Under the pieces are notes generated by a model that saw nothing but the letters and a program-made list of their open reading frames with translations, was not told the DNA's origin and did not search any database. Positions 49,358-59,795 of a DNA stretch of 64,000 nt are shown here, piece after piece; the first letter of the stretch is position 1, and the number at the start of each line of letters is the position of its first letter. A program made the position numbers and the translations under genes. The DNA is from Amphiduros pacificus (taxonomy: Eukaryota; Annelida; Polychaeta; Phyllodocida; Hesionidae), in assembly GCA_949316495.1 (NCBI GenBank), contig OX439000.1, positions 70,252,570 to 70,316,569 of the forward strand, given 5' to 3'.

Positions 49358-50509
49358 AGTTTCATTAGTATCTGAACATTTCAAATTTAATTTAACTGGA
49401 GAAAAATAATTGTCACATCATAAATCTTTCGAAAAAATGAACACATGAATGGAATATGATATTTTTACTCACTTACTCATACAAGAAAGGCTCACAATGA
49501 AAGGTAACATCAAACATTGTTCTCTGGTTGGTTAATGGTTGGTCAGCTGGAAAATCTATGTCTGTAGGTTTTTAAGACGAAGGCTGGGGTGTTTTTTTTT
49601 CTATTACTGCAGTCATGCAGTTATTTATATTAATGAAAAAATATAATAAGCAAGAAATGATCTTTTATAAATAAATGATGTTTATTTTCTGATAATGTTA
49701 TTGTTGTGATAACTCTGCTAAATTTCAACCCGGCATTTTGTCTGTCCTTTATATACATTCAGTTGATTATTTTTTAAACCAGAAATTAAATCTGTTAAAT
49801 TATTAAGAATGGTTATTAGCACTCTCTGCATATGATTTTATGAAACAATAGAATAGAAAGACACTACCCAGACCTGCTCAAATTTATCATGACTTGCAAC
49901 AGAAAACAAAAAACAGGTAATTTTTCTGGCCTTATCAGAGATCACAGGGTATTTTTGACTGCCATTGAATGTATTAGCCATTGCTTAAGTGTGGTGTAAG
50001 GGCTTTGAGTAGTTGATTTGACTTATACCAATCATTAGGCGGTTTATGTGTTATATAGTCAGTGTTCAGAAACAATAAATCAAAAGTGTATAAGCAACAA
50101 TAATTGGCCAGAATGTCATACAGTAATCAGTTAATCATGTGTCATATAATCTGAGGGTGGAATATTAGTAGAATCATAGTAATGGTGACAAACATATGAT
50201 TGGTGTGCCAAGCACAAAATGTGGCATGTTTATGTTTTATAAATATATATAAGCCTTTGGGTGATTGGTATTTACTTACTGTGATGTCAGTTTATTGTTG
50301 TGCTTAGTTCCATTGATTAATATAATGAATTTGATTATCTCATGACGATGAGAACTTTTAAAAAGTCATAAATAAGTTTACAAAGAATAATAAATCAATC
50401 AGATGATTAATTAATCATTTCATATCGTAAAATTCATAAAACTCTACAAATAAAGCTGTAAACTATTTCTATATATCAATGTGATGTGATGTATGTGTTT
50501 ACCGGGTAG

Positions 50510-50679
50510 ATACAGTACGGTGGCATGTTATAGGTTGGAGCCTGTGGGGGCAGCGTCATCAGATTCACTGAGTGGGGCATCGCAGAGCAGTCGGCAGGGA
50601 GATGGCAGCACTGAAAAACTGTCATCAGGCAGCAAGGCCAAAGTGCATCCCACTGACAAAGAGAAGGGAGAAATACCTG
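50510..50679 (+). CDS. Exon h: Ser/Gly-rich tail exon
   Basis: Phase 2 in, 1 out, donor gtgcgt. The acceptor region is poor in pyrimidines (TG-rich) and offers two AGs six bases apart, at 50508-50509 and 50514-50515. Both keep frame, giving RYSTV or STV at the junction. The coding part reads LEPVGAASSDSLSG, then a Ser/Gln/Gly stretch and a Lys-rich end. The short length and correct phases on both sides, together with higher GC than flanking intron, support it. No domain is visible. Confidence 0.8.
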
Positions 50680-50967
50680 GTGCGTAGGAATTACATCAAA
50701 CTTTCAATGGCTTTCAGTGTTGTCAACCTCCCCTATATCTATCACTCAGCTTATGTCTGTACATATGGAGACATTATTGTCTACTTTTACCCAAATTAAG
50801 CTTTCTGAGATATGGAATTCCTTTGTGAAAAAAATGGATATTAAAATTTGTTATTATTTAAAGCATGGCCTGGACGATATTTTTTTATAAATATTCTCTA
50901 TAATGTGCGTGTTGTCGGGGCATGTATCATGTGACCTGCTGACCTTGTTGTATGTTGTGGTCCACAG

Positions 50968-51119
50968 GGGAGGAGGAGCCCAGCGGGAAGGTGCTCAAAT
51001 CTCGCATCCCGCGGCCGGCCGCACGGCTTGGCAAGATCCAGGTGTTTGGGCTGCTGCAGTCTGGAGACAAAGGAGGAACTAAGGTGGAGGAGGACTCCCC
51101 CTCACCATCTCCTACACAG
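50968..51119 (+). CDS. Exon i: SxIP-containing tail exon
   Basis: Acceptor gtccacag, donor caggtacca, phase 1 in and 0 out. It begins EEEPSGKVLK and then SRIP (51000-51011) followed by RPAARLGK. This is an SxIP motif in a basic, Pro-containing context, the classic form that binds EB1-family microtubule plus-end proteins. After it come a hydrophobic segment IQVFGLLQSG and an acidic Ser/Pro end. Retention of the following intron would add VPSPTTP and stop. The exon is GC-rich compared with neighbours. Confidence 0.86.
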
Positions 51120-51479
51120 GTACCATCTCCCACAACCCCCTGACCTCCACATTATGTAAATTGTTCTTGAAAGCAAGATAGAGATGTAGCCAAAGTTAAC
51201 TAACAATGAGACAGCACCGTGGGTAAGCTGTCGCCACACAGCCATTTCATTTTGTGTATGTTGTGAAAATTGTGAAATAAGAGTATAAGTTACATTGCTG
51301 TGTGATGTTGTGATCAGGATTTCCATATCATGTCCTTTATTTCTGTATCAACTGCAGTGTGCTTATAATTTAGGTAAAATTCAAATTCAATTCAATCCAG
51401 CTTCTTAATATCAGTAACTATAAACAATTTATTTTGTGTAATCCTGGATTAATGTAGGTCATGTATCATTTTATTTCAG
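51120..51479 (+). other. Intron 9 (360 bp, phase 0)
   Basis: Donor gtacca, acceptor tttatttcag. Unique sequence with no feature. Reading through gives seven codons and a stop. Confidence 0.85.
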
Positions 51480-51753
51480 AAACAAAGCAAACAAAAGTTA
51501 TTATTAAGACAGTATGACAAATCAAATAAACAAATGTCCTGGCGACAAGGACTTTCCCATTTGTTACGGAGGACAAAATCCAGTAGTAGTAACACCAACA
51601 ACAATGTGTCAGTCATTCGGAATAAAACTACAGGTAGTAATGGGACAACAGCAAACAATGTGTCAAAAAACAAGCCACCGGCTGACCGTGATGCGTACTA
51701 TAAGGAGATGGATGTCAAATGGACGGCCCCAGCGTCCCCGACGCACAGATGCA
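51480..51753 (+). CDS. Exon j: Lys/Asn/Ser-rich tail exon
   Basis: Acceptor tttatttcag, donor gtaagt, phase 0 in and 1 out. It reads KQSKQKLLLRQYDK, then WRQGLSHLLRRTKSS, an Asn/Ser/Thr-rich low-complexity stretch, then DRDAYYKEMDVKWTAP. The LLRRTKSS segment resembles a basophilic kinase or 14-3-3 type site, which is inference. The WTAPASP end runs into exon k. Only 360 and 229 bp introns flank it. Confidence 0.87.
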
Positions 51754-51982
51754 GTAAGTCACTTACTTCTCAATTTATCTTATTGTGTCAAAATATATAT
51801 TATTCACCACTAAATTCTGCCTTTTTTTAGCATTGCACTATTTGAATTTCAAATTTACCCAACATTGAACTTAACCTTTTTGCGTGTTATTCAAAGTGAC
51901 CTTTCAGAATGATACTTATAAAGTCTTTCTTCCTTATGATTTTAATGAGTGATAATTGAGATTGATTCTTGTTTATTGTCAG

Positions 51983-52182
51983 ATTCCACATCAATGCAAG
52001 TGACCTCTTCCCCTGTTCCTTCCAACTCACCCTCCCCTGTGCCCCAGCTGTACGAGGTGGTATCAACGAGCGATCGCAGTGCTACGCCCACCTCCCCACA
52101 CCACCGATCCAAGCACCGCAAGTCTGTGGGCTGGGCCGGATGCAAGGAATGTGCCAAGACAAGTGACCAGTCAGATGACGAG
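51983..52182 (+). CDS. Exon k: Ser/Pro-rich tail exon with CxxC; donor uncertain
   Basis: Acceptor ttattgtcag, phase 1 in. It encodes a Ser/Pro/Thr-rich region, a His/Lys/Arg cluster (HHRSKHRKS), then GWAGCKEC (a CxxC pair) and SDQSDDE. The end is uncertain. The sequence gag|gcaagt at 52183 is a near-perfect donor apart from GC in place of GT, while a normal but weak GT donor (agc|gtaaac) lies at 52219-52220. Both leave phase 0, and the second adds 12 residues. I give the GC-AG end. The frame stops at 52228-52230 if unspliced. Confidence 0.78.
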
Positions 52183-52834
52183 GCAAGTGTGCTGTCTTCT
52201 TCATTTACTCTTCATAGCGTAAACCATTAAAAAGTCTGGGGATCCTTTTTATAGTTGTTTTCATATAAGATGTGTTTTCTTGATGTACACATTGATTGCA
52301 CACACATTTGCTGGGAGTGGTAGAGCAGAAATGGTAGCCTCATCTCTCACACTTATAAATTTCTGTATTTTATTCCTCTACACAATATCTGACTTATTTT
52401 GTCTTTATTTTCTGATAAATGATTTTCTCAATTCTAAAATCCTCACATTTCATGAAAGAGCCAATGATATTTTATATTATTGTGATCATTATATATACTG
52501 ATATGTCTGATATTAGCCTATACAATCTATTATTATCTTCCATCACAAACGATTTGGGCACTGTGCATTCTAATTCATTGTAACTTCTCAGACTGGTCGG
52601 CTTCATAAACAGTCCCAAACACCCATCATGACCTCCAGAAGTTTTTTGCTGAACTTTTCTCCCCAACAGCTCTGCTGAACAAATTATTGCAGTTATTCAA
52701 CCAATGGGGGAAATAATAAAAACACAAATGCCAAATATGTGCATTACACAGAAATGTTAAACCATGTCCAGTATGACTGTTTCATAATTAGGAGGGATTA
52801 TGGGGTTAGCATATATTAGGGTCATCACAGGACA

Positions 52835-54075
52835 GTGTATAGAAGGAGGGTATATGGGAGGAGGGTTATGGGAGGAGGGTATGTGGGAGGAGGGTATGTG
52901 GGAGGAGGGTATATGGGAGGAGGGTTATGGGAGGGGGTATGTGGGAGGAGGGTTATGGGAGGAGGGTATGTGGGAGGAGGGTTATGGGAGGAGGGTATGT
53001 GGGGTGCTATATATTATATAGTGTCATCATCGAAGGAGGGTATATGGGAGGAGGGTTATGGGAGGAGGGTATATGGGAGGAAGATATATGTGAAGAGGGT
53101 ATGTGGGAGGAGGGTTATGGGAGGAGGGTATGTGGGAGGAGGGTATGTGGGAGGAGGGTATGTGGGAGGAGGGTTATGGGAGGAGGGTATGTGGGGTGCT
53201 ATATTTTACATAGTGTCATCATAGGAGGAGGATGTATGGGAGGAGGATATATGTGAAGAGGGTATATGGGAGGAGGGTATGTGGGGTGCTATATATTATA
53301 TAGTGTCATCATGGGAGGAGGGTATATGGGAGGAGGGTATGTGGGAGGAGGGTTATGAGAGGAGGGTTATGGGAGGAGGGTATATGGGAGGAGGGTTTAT
53401 TGGAGGAGGGTATATGGGAGGAGGGTTTATTGGAGGAGGGTATATGGGGTGCTATATATTATTAAGTGTCATCATGGGAGGAGGGTTATGGGAGGAGGGT
53501 ATATGGGAGGAGGGTTTATAGGAGGAGGGTATATGGGAGGAGGGTTTGTGGGAGGAGGGTATATGGGGTGCTATATATTATATAGTGTCATCATGGGAGG
53601 AGGGAATATGGGAGGAGGATATATGTGAAGAGGGTATGTGGGAGGAGGGTATATGGGGTGCTATATATTATTAAGTGTCATCATGGGAGGAGGGTTATGG
53701 GAGGAGGGTTATGGGAGGAGGGTATATGGGAGGAGGGTATGTGGGAGGAGGGTATGTGGGAGGAGGGTATATGGGAGGAGGGTATATGGGAGGAGGGTAT
53801 GTGGGAGGAGGGTATATGGGGTGCTATATATTATTAAGTGTCATCATGGGAGGAGGGTATATGGGGTGCTATATATTATTAAGTGTCATCATGGGAGGAG
53901 GGTATATAGGAGGAGGGTATATTGGAGGAGGGTATATGGGAGGAGGGTATATAGGAGGAGGGTATATGGGAGGAGGGTATATGGGAGGAGGGTATATGGG
54001 AGAAGGGTATGTGGGAGGAGGGTATGTGGGAGGAGGGTATATGGGAGGAGGGTATATGGGAGGAGGGTATATCAG
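52835..54075. repeat. G-rich 15/14-bp minisatellite with periodic spacer
   Basis: Unit GGGAGGAGGGTATAT (15 bp) or GGGAGGAGGGTTAT (14 bp). At irregular intervals the array carries a spacer GTGCTATATATTAT followed by AGTGTCATCAT (near 52992, 53192, 53283, 53447, 53567, 53658, 53820, 53865), so blocks of varying numbers of short units are bounded by one conserved spacer. Multi-frame open readings here are artefacts. Confidence 0.97.
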
Positions 54076-56024
54076 TGTCATCACTGCAGCATCATGTGAT
54101 AATGTCAACCATTGGATGTTGTAGATGGAAGAGAATAGCAGCCAGATATATTATGCTGAGGTAAAGCTTGTGCAGTATTGTGTAATGTTCCTTGTGTAGG
54201 TAGCAGTGTGTCTGGTGTGGCATCCCATCAAGTAGCCCACACATATAATAATACACCACTGTCCACAGAGTAGTCAAACCAGCACAATCCTCCCAGCATG
54301 CCACCTATCCCAGCATGCCTCCACTGTCAGCTGTAGTTCATTTTTTTTCTGTCAACCCATTTGCATCTTTGGAACCAATCTGGTTTTTAAAAAAAATTTG
54401 TTTCTCAAATGATTGTGAAAAAGTTCCTAAAATGTTTCTGGAGATTCTTTTTTTTTAAATGCATATCTTTCTTTAAAAATATTTTGGTTAGGTCTACTCA
54501 TTATTCTTAAAGATAATTTCTTTACTGTTAGATTTGGAGAAAGGAGTTCCTGTCTTTGCTCTAACACTAATCTACCGGTATATGTCATATATTTCAAGCA
54601 CTGAGTCCCTACATATTTCACAACATTTTGAATCATTTGAAGTCTTATTTCAGGATACCATATTAAGCATATTTAAAATCTTGCATTTCTAAGCAGGAAA
54701 TAATTCTGAAATTGCAATCAATTCTGAAATTGCAATCTTCACAATATTCATAATGTAAACTATGTTCAGTCTCTTTTTTCATTGTAAGAACTTTGTGAGT
54801 ATTGCGTTGCATATATGTGAAATTAGGAACGAAGGATTTAAAAGAAAAACATTAAACAGAACCTTTAAGTTTGCAATAGGAAGGAACCAAGAAGAAATGA
54901 AATTTGAATGTTGAATATCCCTTCTCGATTTTGAATAAATATCAAAGTAAATAACTTAAGACAAGAGAGAGCAGATTCTAATCAAATTATTTTTTTCCTT
55001 CCTAGAAAAATCTAATTTTCCATATTTGACCCCACAAAAACTGTTAGAAAAATGTTTTGTATTAGATTACACTACAAGACCAATATAATAGTGAATGTGT
55101 CATTATTTCATGAAAGGTTTTACTCTTAATTAGACTTACTTTTATTTCTAGAATTAGCTGTATATTTTGCTTATTTTAAGCAATGTAAATAATGCTGTAC
55201 GAAACATGCAGAAATGATTGTTTTTTTTACAAAATTGCAAGTAGAACCTCATCTTTAAGAACCATTACGTTACCAATTTGCATAATTTAGCCATGTACAA
55301 TTTGCTAGAATCATGTTTCAGTTTAGGTAGACAGAAAGCTGAAAAAATACTTATAAATAAAACAATAGTTTGAGTAGAATTTTGTCTCGGGTCTGTCCTG
55401 TTGAGATGCAAATGTTCTGAATTATTTCCTGAAAGATGTGAGAAATCCATAGAAAAAATCTTCAACCTCCTTATTTTAAGATGTTGAACAATTTGAAAAA
55501 CAAGTTATGTAGTTCATTACCACAACAAAAACAGTTTCTAAATTGGAAAATGTTATCATCTGAATGAATAAAAAGGATTGTAGGATGAAATTTACTAATG
55601 CTATTGGAATAGTATGTTTAATGAAATTATAAATAATGAAAAACATATGAAAGAAGTCAAAAGGATTCAAAATAATCAGAAATGTTTTAATTTGAATGAA
55701 ATTTGGAACATACATATTACTGATTTGAATGTGAATATATCCAACCACTGATGGCAAGAATTCATTCTTTACGAGTTGGAATAACTTTGTTCATTAGTAA
55801 TTCCAAGTCATGTTTGTTTGACCACATGATCTTATGACCTTTGATTTTTGTTTTATTTTCCAATGTCAATTAAAAATTCATAATTGCAATTTGTGATTTA
55901 CCTGGTCAGAACATTGGAAACATCCTACTGAGAATCTGTTTGTCTACTGAGAATCTGTTTGTCTTATCTTGTGCTGGCTGTCATATTTGTATGCTTTTCC
56001 ACAGTATCTCATTTTGACAAACAC

Positions 56025-56225
56025 GGGCACCAGATGTCTGTTTTCTTGTCTAATAGTTGCTGTCAGGTCTTAGGCGCTGTTTGTTTGTCTTTGCCTGTGG
56101 TTGCTGTCAGGTCTTAGGTGCTGTTTGTTTGTCTTTCCCTGTGGTTGCTGTCAGCTCTTAGGTGCTGTTTGTTTGTCTTTCCATGTGGTTGCTGTTAGAT
56201 TCCAGTTGCTGTTTATTTGAACCTA
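56025..56225. repeat. 44-bp repeat, about 4 copies
   Basis: Unit contains GGTTGCTGTCAGGTCTTAGG and GCTGTTTGTTTGTCTTT. Copies start at about 56056, 56100, 56144 and 56188, the last degraded. Confidence 0.9.
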
Positions 56226-56754
56226 TTGGTAGGCAGGATACTGTGCTCTTGTTAAATGATACTAAGATAAAGGCAGGCAGTATCAGCTGCTGTTTGATTG
56301 CTTACATATAAATGCAGTTACTCGTCATTCCAGTTAGTTCACAGTTGTCATCAAATGTCAGTCGGCCTGTCAGTTGCGCCATCCTTAATGAGCCTTTATC
56401 ATTGGTATGTTGCTTACTTAATGGAACTGGTTGTTATATCACAGGGAAGAAGTTCCTGAAAAATCCCTTAATGTTTCCAGTCAGTTTGTTTGACATCACC
56501 AAAGAAAAGCACATCCATATTTATATGACAATTTTGTCAAGATTCTCAAATACATGATTACAAACAAAAGAAAGATCAGTACCAAGAAAATAATTTACTG
56601 AGCATACACAATGTTCTTATTTATTAGTTTCATTCAATTATACATGTTATACATTATTTTTTTGCTATAAATTTAATTGTGTTTCATGTATAAGCATAAA
56701 CACCACTTTTATTTTCTTTACTAAATGATTAAGTACTGTATTGTTTCCTTCCTA

Positions 56755-57080
56755 AAATCTCTTATTTTATTCTTTAATTGTTAGGTACCGTTTCCTTCCC
56801 AGATTCCCATCTTGTATTGTGAGGTATTACTGGCTTTTCAACTTATATTCTTATATTGTTGGGTACTGCTTGTAGTTCTGTCCACATTCCCATCTTTTAT
56901 TCTTAAATTGTTAGGTTCTGCTCATCGTTTTCCTATTCTTTTTTTTTTCTAATAATGTTATATACTAATGGCTTCTCCCTTTCAGATTCCCATCATCTGT
57001 TCTTATATTGCTAGGTACTAGATTCCAGATTCCCATCATTTATACTATAATATTGCTAGGCACGGTTGGTTTGTCCTGCC
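56755..57080. repeat. Degraded tandem repeat, about 55-60-bp unit
   Basis: Five to six diverged copies sharing CAGATTCCCATC, TTATTCTTA and ATTGTTAGGTACTG blocks. It ends about 350 bp before the terminal exon. Confidence 0.65.
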
Positions 57081-57429
57081 CATATTCCTTTGTTTAATTT
57101 GTTCCTGCTGCCACATTTGAGTGAAATGAGGAACAATTATAAACAATTTAAGAAAATGAATTGCATGTAAACACTTCATTTGCACAGCCACCTAGAGTAT
57201 CTTTTCAAGGTCACAGGGACAGACTTATCAAATCTTTAAACCTTCAAACAACCACTTTTTGACCATAATTTCTGTATGATAACCCATATGTTAAGCGTTG
57301 TTTTTTGACAACACTCCCCACAATGATAACATATTCAAAGAATACAATCTTAGATATGGCTTTGAATTATAAATGAAAATATATTGCAAAAAAAACAAAA
57401 TCTATATGTGTGACCTATGTATTTTGTAG

Positions 57430-57540
57430 GGAGCTGAGATGAGCTACCGCTTGGAGCGTCGAGTGAGCGGGGCGGTGAAGGCTGCCTTAGTGCCCCAGGC
57501 CAATGACAGCCGACACACAACTCGAACAACGCAAGTATAG
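57430..57540 (+). CDS. Exon l: terminal coding exon, ends in a PDZ-ligand-like TQV
   Basis: Acceptor attttgtag, phase 0. It encodes GAEMSYRLERRVSG then a short basic/Ala/Val stretch and ends RTTQV followed by TAG at 57538-57540. X-Thr-X-Val at the carboxyl end fits a class I PDZ ligand. A different frame (57491-57697) is also open over the same DNA and beyond, with high GC at third positions, and can be reached from an internal ttag at 57487-57490. The final exon may therefore have two forms. I rank the first form higher because its acceptor is better placed and the phase is direct, but not decisively. Confidence 0.7.
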   Translation, partial: GAEMSYRLERRVSGAVKAALVPQANDSRHTTRTTQV

Positions 57541-57794
57541 TACAGACTCAGGCCACGGGGGCACTCAGAAAGTGGCGCCGCGGCCGCAACACCCCAAACT
57601 AGCGAACCCCAAGAACCACAGCAACGAAGACCTGTGGATGATACACTCACACTTCACATTCTGTGCCCAATCTAAGTTAGGTGTCGATGATATATAAAGA
57701 CTCACCACTGATTTAGTGCTGACAGACTTGCTCTTGCTTCACACACTTAACACTACACAAAGTCTCCATATCTGTCACCTTATTGCCAAAGTGC

Positions 57795-57975
57795 AAAGAA
57801 AGAATGTTCCCTGCAGCAAATGCCAATGGCAGGTTGCAGTTGGTCATGTTCCCTGCAGTACATGCCAATGTTAGGCTTCCATGTATGCCTGCAGTTGATC
57901 ATGTTCCCTGCAGTGCATAACAGTGGTAATCCAGCAGTTGGTCATGTTCCATGCAGTATGTGACAGAGGTAGATG
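57795..57975. repeat. Degraded tandem repeat in the 3' UTR
   Basis: Four copies of CAGTTGGTCATGTTCCCTGC followed by AGTACATGCCAATG-like sequence, spaced 45-60 bp. Confidence 0.6.
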
Positions 57976-58660
57976 AGTAGTTTAGTGGTTGTTCTCCATG
58001 GCACGTTCTGAGCAGTACATGTCAGTCAGTGAGTCTTGTGGAGCTGTTCTCCCAGTTAGTCTCCTTCCTGCGAGGAGCTACAGAGCAAGCAAGTCAACAA
58101 GTGGAGCTATGGTTATACTGCAGGTGATGAGCTGCAGTGGGTGAGGACACAAGCTTGGACACATCTGGATGAGCTACTACGACACAGAACAACTTATGCA
58201 CAGAGAGGAGAGGAGTGATTAAGGGGATCGTTTGGGTGGCGGCACCGCCAAACAAAACGGTAATGCACCTGACTGTGGCCTAAGAGTCCCAAACATAAAC
58301 TCTAAAGACTGGAGGCAAAGTATTTTACAAATACTGAACAAAATACTCAAAATACTCAGAACCTTTTACATTATTACAACTTGAACATGTCAAAGTATGA
58401 GTGATACTGTAGATTCTTTCCCTCATTTAACACGGGCAATCCATCAGTGTATTGTTATATATAGCTTAAGCATGTTGTGTCAGGAGAGCAGCACTGCGCT
58501 CACATCATGTTTATAGTAATCACAATATCAAATCCATAGTACATCATCCAGTGTACTTGTTGCCAATCTAAACTAAACATATTCAGGTTCAAATAAGGTT
58601 GTTGTAAAATGTATCATAATTAATGGTATTTTACTCAAGTATGTTTGTTATTGTATTTCT

Positions 58661-58674
58661 ACACCAGATGGCAC
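58661..58674 (+). promoter_or_regulatory. CTCF-like motif ACACCAGATGGCAC
   Basis: 13 of 14 positions match, in the 3' UTR or flank. Confidence 0.35.
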
Positions 58675-58830
58675 CAAAGGATGTCCTATAATATAGCATA
58701 TCTTGTACAGGTGGGGCCAAGGAGGTCATTTGGTTTGGATTTAGTTATGTTCTGACTGAGCTGTGCCACTCACTCACGATATAATACCAAAGTGTTTGGA
58801 ATTTTGGCAAAATCTTCAAATCACAGAACA

Positions 58831-58836
58831 AATAAA
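58831..58836 (+). other. Candidate polyadenylation signal AATAAA
   Basis: First AATAAA I find downstream of the stop codon at 57540, giving a 3' UTR of roughly 1.3 kb. The flanking downstream element is not strong, so it is only a candidate. Confidence 0.25.
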
Positions 58837-59053
58837 GGAAGCCTGTGACCAGCATTTAGATTTATCCTTTTTTTCCTTGATTATGGTGAAATATACTTCA
58901 ACCCAAAGTGACTCATTTTTACAACTATCTTTGCAAATTTATCTGCAAAATTTTATCCAATAAGACAAATATTTCAAAATTTATACAGATTGCAAGATAA
59001 ATTTTATGAGCTTGAGAAAGTTCCTCTTTTGACCAAGTTATTTGTTAAATGTA

Positions 59054-59062
59054 CATATATAA

Positions 59063-59111
<49 letters not shown>
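59054..59111. repeat. (TA)n(GA)n compound microsatellite
   Basis: TA tract passing directly into about 14 GA units, in the 3' flank. Confidence 0.96.
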
Positions 59112-59114
<3 letters not shown>

Positions 59115-59689
59115 CATATATCTGGTTGTACAGAGTATATGAGCCACCTGCACCTGCTTAACTCAGCACTCCATATCTTAACATCGCCAACATTTTATGC
59201 TCATATCTTGCCACTTGTGTTTAAGAGCTCAATTTTTGTCTGAAACTCAAAAAGCCAAAACTTTAACCCAATTTGAAGAAATACAACACTTCATGATAAT
59301 AAATATCTGAAATTTATTTATGAATTATTTTGGGAAAAAAACATTTTAGCCAGTTTATGCATATATAAAACAAGTAATTAGTTTTCACATTTGAGAGGAA
59401 ATAATATGAAACATTTGACAAACATACCGGCAGATAATATCCTATAAAATATGAGATCGTTTTACTGCAAAAAGCCTTCTTTGAAGATGACAAACTGCTT
59501 CCATCAGAGCACCACTAACACCAAGCCGAGTGTACTTTGGCCACCCACCTGTGGCACCCAACAAGTTGAAGGACAGTGCGTGCTGCTCTCACCATCTCAT
59601 CATGAATGAATGGGGGTATTTTACAACAACAAATCTTGGAATGATAATGAATAAGTGTTGACCTGTATGATTGAGCTCACTGCTATGCA

Positions 59690-59795
59690 TCTCTTCATTA
59701 TATAGGTCATCTCTTCATTATATAGGTCATCATCTCATTATATAGGTCATCTCCTCAATATCAAGGTCATCTCCTCGATATAAAGATCATATCAC
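59690..59795. repeat. 20-bp repeat, about 5 copies
   Basis: Unit TCATCTCTTCATTATATAGG. The last two copies are degraded (CTCCTCAATATCAAGG, CTCCTCGATATAAAGA). Confidence 0.85.

Larger units (their letters stand above)
48788..50509 (+). other. Intron 7 (1,722 bp, phase 2)
   Basis: AT-rich. A loose repeat of AATCAGTGG-like units lies at 49035-49270, and a run of 13 C at 49345-49357. The rest is unique AT-rich DNA with no exon-like segment. Confidence 0.85.
52183..57429 (+). other. Intron 11 (5,247 bp, phase 0)
   Basis: The 5' end is either a GC donor here or a GT donor 36 bases downstream. Contains the G-rich 15/14-bp array (52835-54075), 2 kb of unique very AT-rich DNA (54080-56020) with no exon-like segment, a 44-bp repeat (56025-56225) and a degraded T/C-rich repeat (56755-57080). 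Confidence 0.8.

Noticed and set aside
49346-49360. C-run followed by CAG as a splice acceptor
   Set aside because: No open coding-like segment follows in the required phase.
52800-54124. Gly/Arg/Tyr- and Pro-rich open frames
   Set aside because: 15/14-bp repeat artefact inside intron 11.
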